Both the position numbers and the translations under genes were made by a program. Positions 1 through 11,159 of a DNA stretch of 64,000 nt are shown one piece after another. The stretch is taken from NCBI GenBank assembly GCA_030998225.1, contig JAPYXD010000677.1, positions 14,817,501-14,881,500 of the forward strand. Reading direction: 5' to 3'. This DNA is from Diplolepis rosae (lineage: Eukaryota > Arthropoda > Insecta > Hymenoptera > Diplolepididae). Every line of letters starts with the position of its first letter. The first letter of the stretch is position 1. A model generated the notes under the pieces. The model was not told the DNA's origin. It saw only the letters and a list, made by a program, of their open reading frames with translations, and searched no databases.

Positions 1-461
1 CGCAATTATAAATTTTAATTTTTTTAAGTGCCTATAGATTAAACAAACTAATATTTCAAATACTTTGGTATTTGAAGTAATTTAAAAATTTATTTGTATC
101 TATACGAAATGAAATAATCTACTTTATTATTTACATCCTAGATTCACTGCAAAAATAACTTTACATCTGCGTAAAATCAAATTACGTAAGTTGTTAATAT
201 TGATATCTTAAGGCCATGTGATAAGGTCTGCCATTACCAATTATATGCCACGGCTTTATTACTAAAATATTAATTTTAAAAGAATTTTCAAAGAATAAAG
301 GAATGCAAGCAAATGTAACGCATTACTCTCTTCTCCGGAAAATTTGTAAAAATTATTATTTTTATTATAAAACGGTCGTATATAATTTGTTACATCAGAG
401 TCTACCATACGGCATTAAATTCAATACCTCAGTATATTAAATCTAATACACCACAGTGTTC
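1..461. other. AT-rich intergenic sequence
   Basis: No open frame, splice-bounded exon or RNA gene is supported here. The sequence is very AT-rich and no inverted repeat was recognised. Confidence 0.5.
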
Positions 462-655
462 TTTCACAATTCACCAGTGAAAAAATATTTTTCACTGTTA
501 AATTAGTTAATATTCACTGATCGAATCAGTTAAAAAAATATATTTCACTGTTAAATCAGTTAATTTTCACTGAATTAATCAGTGAAATTTGACTGATAAC
601 AGTAACCTCTTTTTAACTCTTTTTGACTGATTTAGATTTAGTTAGTGATAACTCT
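462..655. repeat. Decayed copy of the CTCTCTAAATC MITE family
   Basis: This stretch repeats the words TTTCACTG, TTAAATCAGTTAATTTTC and AATCAGTGAAATTTGACTGA and ends in GACTGATTTAGATTTA. The same internal text occurs in the better copies at 45136-45408, 46651-46924 and 52377-52639. The left terminus is lost. The family is non-coding and built from short palindromes around CACTGATTC. Confidence 0.6.
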
Positions 656-1872
656 TACCATAAAATATGGGTTAGTCGTACCACAAAATATAGGTTGTTG
701 TATTCTGTGGACTTTTAAAAAATCGTTAGTATTCTGTTTTATTTAGACACTCTCTCAGCTCTCGTTGAGCGTGCTTCCACATAAAACTGAATACCATGGG
801 AATCCGTTATTCTGCAGCTATCTAGACAGTTTCTGGGAGAAGTACACGGATACACCAAAAGAAAGAATTTACTTCCTTTCGCCTTACTAAAGTGCATTGT
901 TGTTTACAATAAGGGTTTAGTAGAATGCGATTTGCATAGCAAGCTGCTTATTCAGCATTATTTTCTTTTTCAATACAGTGTAACATTTTTATATTTTTAT
1001 ATCAAATAAAAGTTCTTCTTTCCAGAAAATATACCGTTCTTAAGAATTACTCACATTTTATTTTTTTGTTCTAATCTCTATAAAGCTCTTACATTGAAAG
1101 GAATGTAAACCTGATAAGACTAGTGTATCAAACTAATACTGAGTTTCCACTTCACTAAAGAAATATACTCATGTAACCGGACCAAAGCTTACTATTATCC
1201 GGAAAGAAAGTTTCTTCTTTTTCGTTTTTAGGAATTCATGATAAAACTGTTGGTTTGAATAATGCAGTAACATGGTCCTCTCTTCCTCTACCTTTCCCTA
1301 TCTACAGAACGCTTACGTTCTATCTCTTTCTTTGTCCGCACTGTGCATAATACTTCTAATAATACCTCTCATAATACTTCAGCCAACCCTCTCATCTTTC
1401 CCGACCTTTTACCCTTGCGCACTCCGTCCCTATCTTCTTATATATAACCCTAGCACTCATAGATACGGATCGTACTCTTAATGCAGAACTTCCTTCCTTT
1501 TCTCGCACACAAGCGCTTCGAGTCGTTGTTTGAATGAAACCGCCGCTCTGGCACTTAAACTTACTTATGAAATGCAGCTTTCATAAAGCGATTACTCCGC
1601 TGCAATGATGTTAATCGATATTATATTAAAGCCAAAAGAACCGAGTTCAGATGATGAAAACCCGACCGAGGTTCATAAAAGACATTTTTCAAAGCTTACA
1701 AAGATCTAAAAATTTACCTTCTTTTTAATAAAATAGAAAATATAATTTATTTCAGGCATTGGCTTTAGCGCCTTTCATTCTTACTGCATTAGCATACCAA
1801 TTTTAAATTCACTATTCACTATCATTTGGAGTTTTACTTACTTTTATACGACTGCTCAAAATTATATTCATA
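656..1872. other. Intergenic sequence, no gene recognised
   Basis: A 69-codon frame at 1272-1481 is leucine- and serine-rich, has no recognisable domain and no splice or promoter context, so it is not called as a gene. Nothing else was recognised. Confidence 0.45.
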
Positions 1873-2333
1873 TATTGGGTTGTCCCAGAAGTAGACGATA
1901 AAAAGAGCGTTCTTAAATTCTGAAAAATATTGTAGGAATGTCCGAATGTCCGAAAATATTTTCGTCAAAGGGCCTTCGGGGCCTAAATTCGGTTTAGCAG
2001 CCACGACGTTATGATATACCGAAAATGGGTTTCGGAATTTCAGAACGCGCGTCGTTATTACAACTGCTACCGATTTGCTGTATTTCGGACATAATTTTCC
2101 GAATATCGGAAATTAACAATCACATATTATAAAAGTTAAAAACGAACATTCTTTTTCAGAATTTCCGAAAGTGTCGTTTGGATTTTAAGAAATTATTTTC
2201 TTTTTTTAATTTTTGCCCAAATCAGAAAGTTATTTTCCGATATTCCGAAATATTCCGATATTCCCAAATTCGGCTTCACAAACAAATTGCGCGTAATTTC
2301 GTTTACATTTGTTATTTTGGCATCAACTTTAAG

Positions 2334-2500
2334 ATGGAGTGTAAAAACGGAACGTGTCGAAATTGGTTTGATAAATTCCGTTCTAAGAATTTTTCACTCA
2401 AAGATAAGCAACGTTCAAGTCGGCCAAATGAAATTAATGATGACCAAATCAAACCCATAATCAAATCGGATCGTCATGTAACTATGCGAGAGATTGAAGA
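2334..2500 (+). pseudogene. Mariner transposase N-terminal fragment
   Basis: About 56 codons from an ATG at 2334 encode the second half of a mariner DNA-binding region: NWFDKFRSKNFSLKDKQRSS followed by RPNEINDDQIKPIIKSDRH and MREIE. These match the W-F-x-x-F-R-x-x-x-F-S-L-K-D pattern of mariner helix-turn-helix domains. The frame is broken at the TA of 2501-2502 by the element at 2503-3570 and resumes at 3571 for about 14 codons (LKIPKSAIDYHI). Sequence upstream (about 1930-2290) is rich in TTCCGAAAT-like words and may be another insertion. Confidence 0.8.
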
Positions 2501-2502
2501 TA

Positions 2503-3570
2503 CCACCTTGATCAAAAAGTTTTAGGACTTTATTTTTAAATTCAAAAATACAAGTTTATTCATCATAATCGATATTGTCCCCTTCAAAGTACTCCCCATC
2601 GACTGCAACGCACTTATGCCAGCGCTTATCCAATCCTCGAAACATTTTTTATAATCGGTTTGCGGTATAGCCATCAGAGCCATCTTCGATTTTTCCATGA
2701 CCTCATCTCGGGTGCTGTAACGCGTTCCGCGAAGCGGTTTCTTAAGCCGACCGAATAGGAAAAAGTCGCAGGGAGCTAAATCAGGTGAATTCGACAGTTG
2801 TTGGATGGTATTCGTTTCGTTTTTAGCCAAATGCTCACGGATAACGTTGGCATTGTGCGTTGTTTGCCCACAAATCCGGTCTTTTTTGGCGAATTGCTTC
2901 ACGCAAACGTCTCATAACGCCCAAATGATACTCCTTGTTGACGGTCTGGCCTTCTGGAAGGAATTCATGATGCACAACACCTCTGTAATCCATGAAAATC
3001 GTAAGCATCACCTTCTTTTTCGACTGAAAACGACGTGGTTTTTTCGGTCGCGGCTCATTGGGTGAATGCCATTTACTCGCTTGATGTCTGGAATGCGTGT
3101 CATACTCATAAATCCATGTCTGGTCACCAGTAATTATCCGTTTAATGAATGATGGGTCGGAGTCGACCTTGGAAAGCATGTCTTTTGCGACATCAACGCG
3201 ATCCCTTTTTTGTATGAAATTCAGGTCTTTCGGCACCAGCTTGCAGCGACACGTCTGAGGCCCAAATCATTAACCAAAATGTCTTGAGCGGATCCGTAAA
3301 CAATGTTCAACTCCTCTGCAATCTCTCTAATGGTCAATTCGCGGCTTACGGTCATCCACCCTTTGATTTTGTTGATGTTTTCATCAGTTTTCGCCGTCGA
3401 CGGCCTGCGACACAATACAGCGTCACTTCAACAAATGTCAAGCTATCAAGCTGAAAATCTGACAGAAAGTCAATGACACTTCTACCAACACAACAAAAAA
3501 AGAAGAATTGAAATCGGCCGAACGAGAGGGCCACTCGGTGATGAGTCCTGAAACTTTTTGATCAAGGTGG
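2503..3570 (-). mobile_element. Mariner element nested in the outer mariner
   Basis: Terminal inverted repeats CCACCTTGATCAAAAAGTTT face each other at 2503 and 3570, with TA on both sides (2501-2502 and 3571-3572). At 1,068 bp it is shorter than a full mariner. The minus strand carries a decayed transposase. The insertion interrupts the outer mariner frame exactly at the TA, and that frame continues on the far side, which proves the order of events. Confidence 0.92.
2522..3415 (-). pseudogene. Mariner transposase, frameshifted, second catalytic Asp block deleted
   Basis: Read from 3415 down, the minus strand gives a helix-turn-helix piece (RELTIREIAEELNIVYGSAQ), then PKDLNFIQKRDRVDVAKDM, the first catalytic Asp in ITGDQTWIYEYD, and VMLTIFMDYRGVVHHEFLPE. 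After RPDLWANN the sequence jumps directly to NVIREHLAKNETN, so the HHDN block with the second catalytic Asp is missing. The third motif, SPDLAPCDFFLFGRLKK, is present in a shifted frame. It cannot make an active transposase. The three overlapping frames are pieces of one ancestral gene. Confidence 0.88.
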
Positions 3571-3891
3571 TACGTTAAAAATACCAAAATCAGCAATCGA
3601 CTATCATATACTACTCACACTGAGCTTGAAGGACAGGATTATGACAAAAAAATCCCGACAAAAACTGCGAATGGGGGGTGATTCTAGAGGCCTTTGCGAT
3701 CATTTTCCCGTTGCCCAGAAAATAACAGTTGATCCCCTCTTCGAGAAAACCCAATTTTTCGTTATGCGATGAAATAAATGAAATAAAAGTCAAATAACGC
3801 TTGAAAATACAATTGTTTCATTATTCCGGAGATTTATTTAATCTACAATCATATGATATTATGTTTAAATTAGATTAAAATATAATTATAA

Positions 3892-4290
3892 CTAAATGTG
3901 TCTTGATGAAAATTCAACAACAGCTTTTTGCAATCGCTCAATATATGATGAATCTTCAATCATGTTCATTTTGTAGTCATTCCAAAATTCCAGAAATTCT
4001 CCATGAATTGCTTCCTCTGCTTGTTCAGGCATGATTCCCAGACCCAAGCCCGACAGAAATGTTAAGCACTGTTCAATATGATCAAAAATAACGTGAATTT
4101 TAAAGGTTTGTGAAACACCAGTACCCATATGCATTTTCTTTACGTTCTCGATAAGATCGGGAAGAATTTTCATATCCACATTATTCGTTCCAAAAAAACT
4201 GTTCACGACAAGATTCATGGCCTTTAAAGCTGAAATAAATGACACTAATCGCAACTGAACGATGTCCTTGTAAATATCAACGTCGTCCAA
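3892..4290 (-). pseudogene. Unidentified protein fragment, left-arm copy
   Basis: A 132-residue minus-strand frame nearly identical to the C-terminal 131 residues of the right-arm copy (4575-5102), with roughly a dozen amino-acid differences. Shared motifs include KKMHMGTGVSQTFKIHVIFD, HIEQCLTFLSGLGLGIMPEQ and EFWNDYKMNMIEDSSYIERL. The end at a common stop suggests both arms hold the 3' end of one gene. No known domain is recognised. The predominance of conservative changes suggests the coding capacity predates the duplication, but neither copy has an obvious promoter. Confidence 0.55.
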
Positions 4291-4365
4291 TTTATCCGCC
4301 TCTTGAAGAAGTTTCCGGCATGCATTGCCCTCAAAAATCTATCCCTGGGAGTTTTTGGGTATTAG

Positions 4366-4426
4366 GTAAGGAATTATTTTTCTCGATTAAAATTCTTAAT
4401 TTGCTGACCACTTTTCCAATTTTCAG
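4366..4426 (+). other. Possible 61-bp intron in the palindrome spacer
   Basis: GGTAAG (4365-4370) and a pyrimidine-rich TTTTCAG (ending 4426) delimit 61 bp with GT...AG ends, a size typical of insect introns. It lies in the unique spacer between the two arms. If real, the spacer carried exons of the element's gene. No continuous frame through the junction was confirmed. Confidence 0.25.
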
Positions 4427-4574
4427 GAAATGATAAAAAATCTGCAAAACTATGCCACAGTACGATCAATCTTCCCTGTTCAATGATGATGAAGATGTTT
4501 ACGTACTATTCGTACGTATTATTCCGGAGCTGCATATACTATAAGGCTATGTCAACCATGTATTCTGGTAAGGT

Positions 4575-5102
4575 TTGGTTCCACTATTTGGTCGGGAAAA
4601 GGCATTGATCTGGCCAAGGAAGCTTAAACTTATCGCCAAAAACTACCATGGACAGATTTTCGAGGAAAATGCATGTCGGAAACTTCTTCAAAAGGCGGAT
4701 AAATTGGATGACGTTGATATTTACAAGGACATCGGGCAGTTGCGATTAGTGCCATTTATTTCAGCTTTTAATGCCATGAATCTTGTCGTGAATAGTTGTT
4801 TTGGAACGAATAATGTGTATATGAAAATTCTCCCCGATCGTATCAAGAACGTAAAGAAAATGCATATGGGTACTGGTGTTTCACAAACCTTTAAAATTCA
4901 CGTTATTTTTGATCATATTGAACAGTGCTTAACATTTCTGTCGGGCTTGGGTCTGGGAATCATGCCTGAACAAGCAGGGGAAGCAATTCATCGAGAATTT
5001 CTGGAATTTTGGAATGACTACAAAATGAACATGATTGAAGATTCATCATATATTGAGCGATTGCAAAAAGCTGTTGTTGAATTTTCATCAAGAGACATTT
5101 AG
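4575..5102 (+). CDS. Unidentified transposon-borne protein, right-arm copy (5' partial)
   Basis: An open frame of about 175 codons. The first codon is TTG, not ATG, and the frame follows a GGTAAGG splice-donor-like word, so the real 5' end is probably missing or spliced. Residues 1-40 (LKLIAKNYHGQIFEENACRK) have no left-arm partner upstream of the arm boundary at 4653. The rest matches the left-arm frame. A stretch of pattern H-V-I-F-D-H ... G-L-G ... E-Q-x-x-E-A-I-H ... F-W-N-D-Y-K resembles conserved wording I associate with uncharacterised repeat-derived insect proteins; this is weak recognition, not an identification. It may be the C-terminus of the element's own protein or a captured host fragment. 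Confidence 0.45.
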   Translation: MVPLFGREKALIWPRKLKLIAKNYHGQIFEENACRKLLQKADKLDDVDIYKDIGQLRLVPFISAFNAMNLVVNSCFGTNNVYMKILPDRIKNVKKMHMGTGVSQTFKIHVIFDHIEQCLTFLSGLGLGIMPEQAGEAIHREFLEFWNDYKMNMIEDSSYIERLQKAVVEFSSRDI

Positions 5103-5380
5103 TTATAATTATATTTTAATCAAATTTAAATATAATATCATATGATTGTAGATTGAATAAATCTCCGGATTAATGAAAAAATTGTATTTTCAAGCGTTAT
5201 TTGATTTTTATTTCATTTATTTCATCATATAACGAAAAATTGTGTTTTCTCGTAGAGGGGATCAGCTGTAATTTTCTGGGCAACGGGAAAATGATCGCAA
5301 AGGCCTCTAGAATCACCCCCCATTCGCAGTTTTTATCGGGATTTTTTTGTCATAATTCTGTCCTTCAAGCTCAGTGTGTA

Positions 5381-6146
5381 CTGTGGGCAAAAACTAAGGT
5401 GAATTTTGTTATAAAATGAAAAATCTTTATTTATTTATCCAAATCAGTTTCATCCCCTTCAAAGTAATCCCCTCCCGATATAACGCCAGAAGTCACACGG
5501 AGCCAAATCATGCGAATATGGTAGTTGTGGAACGATATGCCTTGAGTTTTTGGCGAAATGGTCACGAAGAACGAGTGCAGTGTGAGGCGGGGTATTATCG
5601 TGATGCAAAAACCACGAGTTGTTTGCCCAAAATATCTTTTGAAACGGTGTTGAGTGATCCTCTTGAAATGCCAATAGTGTCAGCAAGGTCTCTAATTGTC
5701 AATCGACGATTTTTGTTCACTAATTCTTTGATTTGATTGACGTGTTGCTCGTCAGTTGATGTTGATGGTCGTCCGGGGCGTTCCAAGTCATCAACGAGTT
5801 CTCTGCCTTCTTTGAAGTCTTTGTACCACTTATAAACATTTTCTGCGATATCGTCAAATCACCAAAAGCCTTCTGAAACATTCTGAACGTTTCCACAAGT
5901 GGAATTTCATTCCGCAAACAAAATTTAATGGCACTTCTCGCTCAACAAATTCAGACATTGTAAAAATCGAAAAAATCACCTTTAGTCGTTTAGAAAACAC
6001 AAACTTAACTATGTAACAAATGATGACATTGACATGAAATTTGGCATGTCAGTAACAGCAGGGCCAACATAAAAATAAAAGAGTTTGCCCGAATCGGTTA
6101 GTGTGCGAAGTTTAAATTAAAAATTCACCTTAGTTTTTGCTAACAG
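5381..6146 (-). mobile_element. Internally deleted mariner
   Basis: Inverted ends GCAAAAACTAAGGTGAATTT (left, from about 5387) and AAATTCACCTTAGTTTTTGC (right, to 6140) mark a 766 bp element running 5381-6146. TA lies on both sides (5379-5380 and 6147-6148). The minus strand has mariner coding remnants but only about 60% of normal length. The outer mariner frame resumes right after 6148 (QRLELLKN...WIPHELKE in shifted frames), so this element was inserted into the outer mariner. Confidence 0.9.
5459..5917 (-). pseudogene. Mariner transposase remnant lacking the first catalytic Asp
   Basis: From 5917 down: an N-terminal piece (RNEIPLVETFRMFQKAFGD), a linker and second helix-turn-helix (GRPSTSTDEQHVNQIKEL, RRLTIRDLADTIGISRGSL), then a jump to FWANNSWFLHHDNTPPHTAL with the second catalytic Asp, and PYSHDLAPCDFW with the third. 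The region with the first Asp (TGDE-W type) is deleted. Frameshifts separate the blocks, so it is non-functional. Confidence 0.85.
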
Positions 6147-6655
6147 TAGTTCAACGTCTTGAACTCCTTAAAAATCTTTATATTTGGATTCCACATGAAT
6201 TGAAAGAAATTTATTCAATAAAACGCATCAACGCTTGTGATTTGCATCTTAGACGCAATGAATTCGATCCTTTTTTTGAAACGAATTATCACTGGTGAAG
6301 AAAAATGGATTGTCTAGAATAACTTCGTTCGAAAACGATCATGGTCCAAGCGTGATGAACCACCAAAAACAACATCGAAAGCTGAATTGCATGAAAAAAA
6401 GATTATGCTGTCTGTTTGATGGGATTGGAAAGGTGTGGTATTTTTTGAGCTGCTTCCAAGGAACGAAACGATTAATTCGGATGTCTACTGCCGTTAGCTG
6501 AACAAATTGAACGCAGCGGTAAAAAAACGGCCAGAATGGGTCGATCGTAAAGGTGTAATTTTTCATCATGACAACGCTACACGATACACATCTTTAGCCA
6601 CTCGCCAAAAATTATTAAGGCTTGGTTGGGAAGTGAAGTTACATCCACCATATAA
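6147..6655 (+). pseudogene. Catalytic core of the outer mariner transposase, decayed
   Basis: Shifted + frames read LYIWIPHELKEIYSIKRINA, RIITGEEKWI (the first catalytic Asp appears as Glu), an IMLSV-WDW block, NETINSDVYCRQLNKLNAA and GVIFHHDNATRYTSLATRQK with the second Asp. The text ends at LGWEVKLHPPY, just where a mariner should continue SPDLAP with the third Asp. There the sequence passes into unrelated DNA. The C-terminus reappears near 9062. Several frameshifts and a stop confirm a dead copy. Confidence 0.88.
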
Positions 6656-7111
6656 ATATATATAAAGCGAGGATATACTTGTAGTAAGAAAACTTTCTTA
6701 ACCAATTGTAAATATAGTGCAACTTTATAAATTACCATTGAGAGTTGCAAAGATCAATATTTTTGATGGCAAATCGTAACTAGAAATAAGTGATACCTAT
6801 ATGAATAAAAAATAAAACTATCAATGCAAGAATTGGTCTTTTGAAGAATATAAATTGCAAAATAGTTTACAGAAATTACCATTGTCGATAGTAATGAACA
6901 ATGAAGAGAGAAAGACTTGAATATTTTTCAATCGATTACTTCATATATTGGAAAACTACGTTGCCAAAATTCCCATTGGAAATAGTAAATGTACTGCCGA
7001 GTAACGTAAGATACGCCGAACGTTTCCGATATTACTCGAGAATCGTTCCATGTGCTTATTATGATTATTTGTCAGTACCCGATATAGTAATATGTTTTTT
7101 TAGATTTGAAT

Positions 7112-7433
7112 GCACTGAAAAAACAGTATAGCTGAGAGAACTACATTTTGGTCCTCAGAACCAGAAAATATTGCTATCAGACCAATGCTACGGTATCGTC
7201 CTCAGAACTATACGAGTATAGGTGAGGCAGCTGTACTGGTATTCCTAAACGTCATATTGCTCCGCGAAGGACACAAGTTCGTTGATATGACAATACGATT
7301 TATAGCGATCGTAACCAAAATATTATGCCTGTTATAACAATGTATGCGATCGAGTTGTCGCATGTTCTGTAATTCAGAGCTTTAATTATAAATTCTGAAT
7401 AGTTTTCTCAGCTATACTGTTTTTTTCATGTGC
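7112..7433. mobile_element. MITE with CACTGAAAAAACAGTATAGC ends
   Basis: The left end CACTGAAAAAACAGTATAGC followed by TGAGAGAAC is mirrored at the right by TTCTCAGCTATACTG and TTTTTTTCATGTG. It is about 322 bp and non-coding. The inner sequence repeats cctcagaac-like words. The superfamily is undecided. Confidence 0.75.
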
Positions 7434-7756
7434 GGCGGGTTTCTAACTTACGATTTTTTCTAGCAGAGGGACTACCAAGCTTCTTCTCACAAATCGTAAA
7501 AGTTTTCACAGTTCAGTATATAATGAAGTTGCTACATTACAAGTCTCATATCAATGCAATGCGTTTATGAATGTGTGCGTTGTGCAGTTATGTTAAGTTG
7601 CGTTAAATTAATATCTTGAGCATGTATTGGTATGTTTGCTGTTTATATTGATACTTGTATGTGTATGTAAGTATGTAACTATGTTTATAAATACTCACTT
7701 TATGTAGTTCACAAAATCTAATAGGAACTATGGCAAAATTTACGAATGACTGAATG

Positions 7757-8843
7757 TTTACATTCTCATCATGGATGAGAAAGTATTAGTTTTATGTGAA
7801 AAATGACTTTCGAAATTTTCATCAAATCTTTACGTTTTGAGACCCCCTGAGTCAGAAAGAACGGTTTTTACGAAAGTGTCTGTCTGTCTGTAGTAGGTCG
7901 TATACTCGATAACTCTCAATAGAATTATCAGATGAAATTGAGCTTAGGCACACTTTATTGGAACTGAAAAAGTAAGGACAAGTTTTTTAACCAGCCATAT
8001 CCAACCAAAATTGAGGAAACTAGGCCATTTTTTGTGTTTTCGAAAAAAACTTTTTGAAAAAATCAAAAATTCTAATACTGGTTTTTGATAGTGCTCATAA
8101 ATATCTACAAATTATCTCCATAACATTCTTTGTTTAAACCAAAATTAGAAATGTGACAGCATGTTAAAACTTGAAAAAAGTCAATATCAAAATTCCATTT
8201 TCCAGTTAAATTATAGGAGATATGAAAAAAGTTATTGTACAAAATTTTGATTATATGTTTCTGATAAAAAATATATTTTTCGTTTCAATTCCAAAAATAC
8301 AATTAAAATTCAAAAATTCCATTTTTTCGACAAAATACGTGAGATAAAAAAAACGTTTAGATGGAAAATTATTTGCCTAAATGAGGTCTTCAAATTCTCA
8401 CCAAGACACTTCTCCACAGAATGTATATTTTAATATTTTATGTACAGATAACCGAGCGCGAAGCGCGAGTGTCATAATGAGAATGTGTTCCTTAAAGCCG
8501 ATAGAGCCTTAAGTGAATTGAATTTCTTGTTTCACTTAAACTCAAAAACAAATTTAGTGACTTTGAGAAAATGTGTAATGCACATCATCTGTAATATTAT
8601 AAAATTGATTTTAGCTTGAGTATCAAATTATAAGAAATAAACTTAAATGTATGCGATGAGCATAAGACCGAGCGCTAAGCACGAGGTCCAAAAAGAACGG
8701 AGCGCGAAGCGCGACGATTAAATCGCGTGCCCTAGGTGCGCTCAATGTTGCGAGCGAAACGAGCTGCGCGCAAAGCGTGTAATGAGAATGTGCAGATTTT
8801 TACATTCTCATCATGTATGAGAAGGTATTAGTTTTATTTTTAT
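7757..8843. repeat. Interspersed repeat R1, copy 1
   Basis: Starts TTTACATTCTCATCATGGAT and shares long, nearly identical text with 19770-21122, such as TGACTTTCGAAATTTTCATC, TTTGAGACCCCCTGAGTC and TGTCTGTCTGTAGTAGGTCG. The right part carries short palindromes of the GAGCGCGAAGCGCGA type (8454 on, 8698 on) in otherwise AT-rich DNA. The start motif reappears at about 8797, so a second truncated unit follows head to tail. This copy lacks about 300 bp present in copy 2. No protein is encoded. Confidence 0.8.
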
Positions 8844-9245
8844 TATGAATGTGCGATTATTCCCTATGTTAATTCGATTAGACAGAAGATGTGACTTTAC
8901 TATTGTCTTTTGTAAACTTAACATTCTTTTTTAGGAATTAATGAAACATTTATCAGTAACTCCATAGTTTAATATTCAAAATAGTGATTTCTAAAAAACT
9001 GACGTTATATCCTCATTTCCTATTAACTTTTAGTAAAAATAAATATAATAATACTAAATTTTACAATGAAGAGTTTCTCCGTGCAGAAGTTCCATGAGCG
9101 TGAAATCATGAAGTTACCATAAAGATGGCAAAACGCCATTGAAAAACATGAAAAGTATATCATTGATTAATGTTAATTCCTTGTATTTAAAAAAATGTGT
9201 TTAATTTGTATGGAAAAGTCGACAATTACTTCTGGGACAACCCAA

Positions 9246-11159
9246 TACAATTTTCCAAGGAAGGCTCTACTCTTGCGGAAAATCAAGAAAAGCTTCCTTC
9301 ACAAAAAATTGCAATTAACTTCATAAGAATTTCCAGATGGCTTTTTTTACCTTCGGGGTACGAGGGTTTTTGTTCGTGCGAAGTGCATCGCTCATGCAGA
9401 CATTTTCCTTATTAAGGCAAGTTCCCCGGATATTCGCATAGAAGGTACGAGTTTCCGCAAACATCTGTATTATCTATCATTTACTTTCAGCGTGCACTTA
9501 GTCGCGGTGTCGTGTCGCCATTTAGTTCATTAGGTATGATATAAAACATACTTGCACATACATCAACAAACATTCCCTTTCTAGCACAAGAAAATTTGAG
9601 TACTGAAATTGCAAACTTGTTCATTTACTAGATGCTTGGTATGCAAATCGCGTGATATGCTCCGAGGAGCCATTAACGTCATGACTCACGATGAGAAAAA
9701 CTTGAGAACCATCCTTTAACTCTTCAAGTTCTTCAATGAATTATCAAAAAAGCAAACCTATAGTACCGAGTACCCATCATTACAACGGAATCCTCTTTCT
9801 ACATTTTAAAGATTTCAGTTCGTAAAAAACGATCATTAATATCAGAATTTTCCACTGAAAATGTTTCATACCACATTTATCACATGAAAGATTGAAAAGA
9901 ATTTTTCCTTTTGGTTCTTTTATGATACTTGTACATTTTTCATGTAAAAGAGTGCGAGAAATAATGACATTTTTAAAAAAAATTAAGAATTGAAAAATAA
10001 AGTGCGATTCACTGTATAATTAAATTCACAGCCCGCAGGGTGACCTGGGTATTGGAAAGGCCACCAATTCATCTCCGTTTCCAGTCTAGTCTTCCAAATC
10101 AATATCTGAATTCCCATGAGCTTCCGTTTAAAGCATGTCCGATCGGCTTGAACTAAATCGACAAACAACGTTTTCTTTTTAAGCTATTGAAGAACGCCAA
10201 TAGATCTCATATTTCAGTGAAAGGATCTTAGACCTGAAGTCCTATACTTATCGAAAAGGCAGAGTATTCAAATCCTGCAATATTCGAAGAGTAATATTTG
10301 AATCAAGATCTAAAATAACGAAGAATAGAGATCCGTTTCTTGTAACTCACAATTGAAATCGTTGTCCCGTTAAATACATTAGAAATTAAAATATTCTTAT
10401 CGCTTTCGATAAGATGATTGTCTTGATTTTATTCTGAGTGAGTATTTATGAGTACATCCACTTTGAATAAATTTTAAAATAATTCTCATTCATCAGTTCT
10501 ATTAATATTTATACCCGAGTGAAATAAACTCAGAGCTGTTTCGAATTTCTGAAAAATTTTATTACAAATTCTAGAGAGATTCGGATTTGAAAAATTGTCA
10601 TAGAATAAAAGCAGAATACAGAATTAAGGAGTTTCATAACCTTTGAGCCTCTAAATATACTGTCATTTTTATGATTTATTTTCAAACAGATAACAAAACG
10701 TAAAGCAATTAGAATTTATAAAGTCTATCAACTTATATATTAACTTTATAAAAAAAAATTTTTGTTAAGAAATATGAAATGGCGGCTGAGTATTGGCGTA
10801 ACAAAAAAAAAATTTCGGAGGTCGTCCGCAGCAAGAAATTTTAAAAATTGAGATTTGTAACTGGAAGAAAAAAACAAATTTTTTCTCGAAGTTTATAAAA
10901 TTGCCGAGTGAAGTACCCAAGATTGTTAAAAAAATATTCATTTTTGCAAAAGTGGTGAGCATTTGAATGTAAGACTCGATTTTCGCCCAAGAAAGCGACC
11001 TTAATACGTTAAATAAATAAACAATTTTCAACCAATCTTAAAAATCATATATATTCCACTAAATAATTGAATCATCTTTCATTTAAAACAAAATTCGGTC
11101 TTGCCGATTTGCAAAAATCAGTTTCGAGAAAAACGCGTTTAAAGTTTTAATAATGTAAA
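9246..11159. other. Intergenic sequence
   Basis: The first 300 bp after the mariner (9248-9540) are less AT-rich than the surroundings and look like older unique sequence. No exon with convincing splice sites and protein-like content was found. A frame at 10765-11031 is phenylalanine-rich translation of AT-rich DNA. Confidence 0.45.

Larger units (their letters stand above)
3616..5378. mobile_element. Palindromic element with two facing gene fragments
   Basis: Arms of about 725 bp (3616-4340 and 4653-5378) are inverted copies of each other. The left arm begins CACACTGAGCTTGAAGGACA and the right arm ends in its complement. A 312 bp spacer separates them. The flanks share TACT (3612-3615 and 5379-5382), a possible 4-bp target duplication; the second TACT overlaps the first two bases of the mariner at 5381-6146, so the element probably jumped into the very end of that mariner. 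Each arm holds the same unidentified coding region. The superfamily is not recognised. Confidence 0.75.
6656..9061. repeat. Insertion of about 2.4 kb into the outer mariner
   Basis: Mariner coding sequence stops at about 6655 and resumes at about 9062, so everything between was inserted. It contains a 322 bp MITE (7112-7433) and an interspersed repeat (about 7757-8843) also seen at 19770-21122. Terminal repeats of the whole insertion were not resolved, so it may represent several events. No gene was recognised within it. Confidence 0.65.
1875..9245 (+). mobile_element. Mariner element (irritans-like), split by nested insertions
   Basis: The left end reads TTGGGTTGTCCCAGAAGTA (1875 on) and the right end is its inverse, ACTTCTGGGACAACCCAA, ending at 9245. 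Both ends are flanked by TA (1873-1874 and 9246-9247), the mariner target duplication. A normal mariner is about 1.3 kb; this one spans 7.37 kb because other elements sit inside it. Its own pieces are about 1875-2500, 3571-3613, 6147-6655 and about 9062-9245. The last piece encodes a mariner C-terminus (HERE-IMKLP-stop-RWQNAIEK). It is dead: frameshifts, stops and insertions throughout. The subfamily name is an inference from protein wording. Confidence 0.85.

Noticed and set aside
1272..1481. 69-codon hydrophobic frame near the left edge
   Set aside because: Leucine/serine-rich translation with no flanking signals; not distinguishable from chance.
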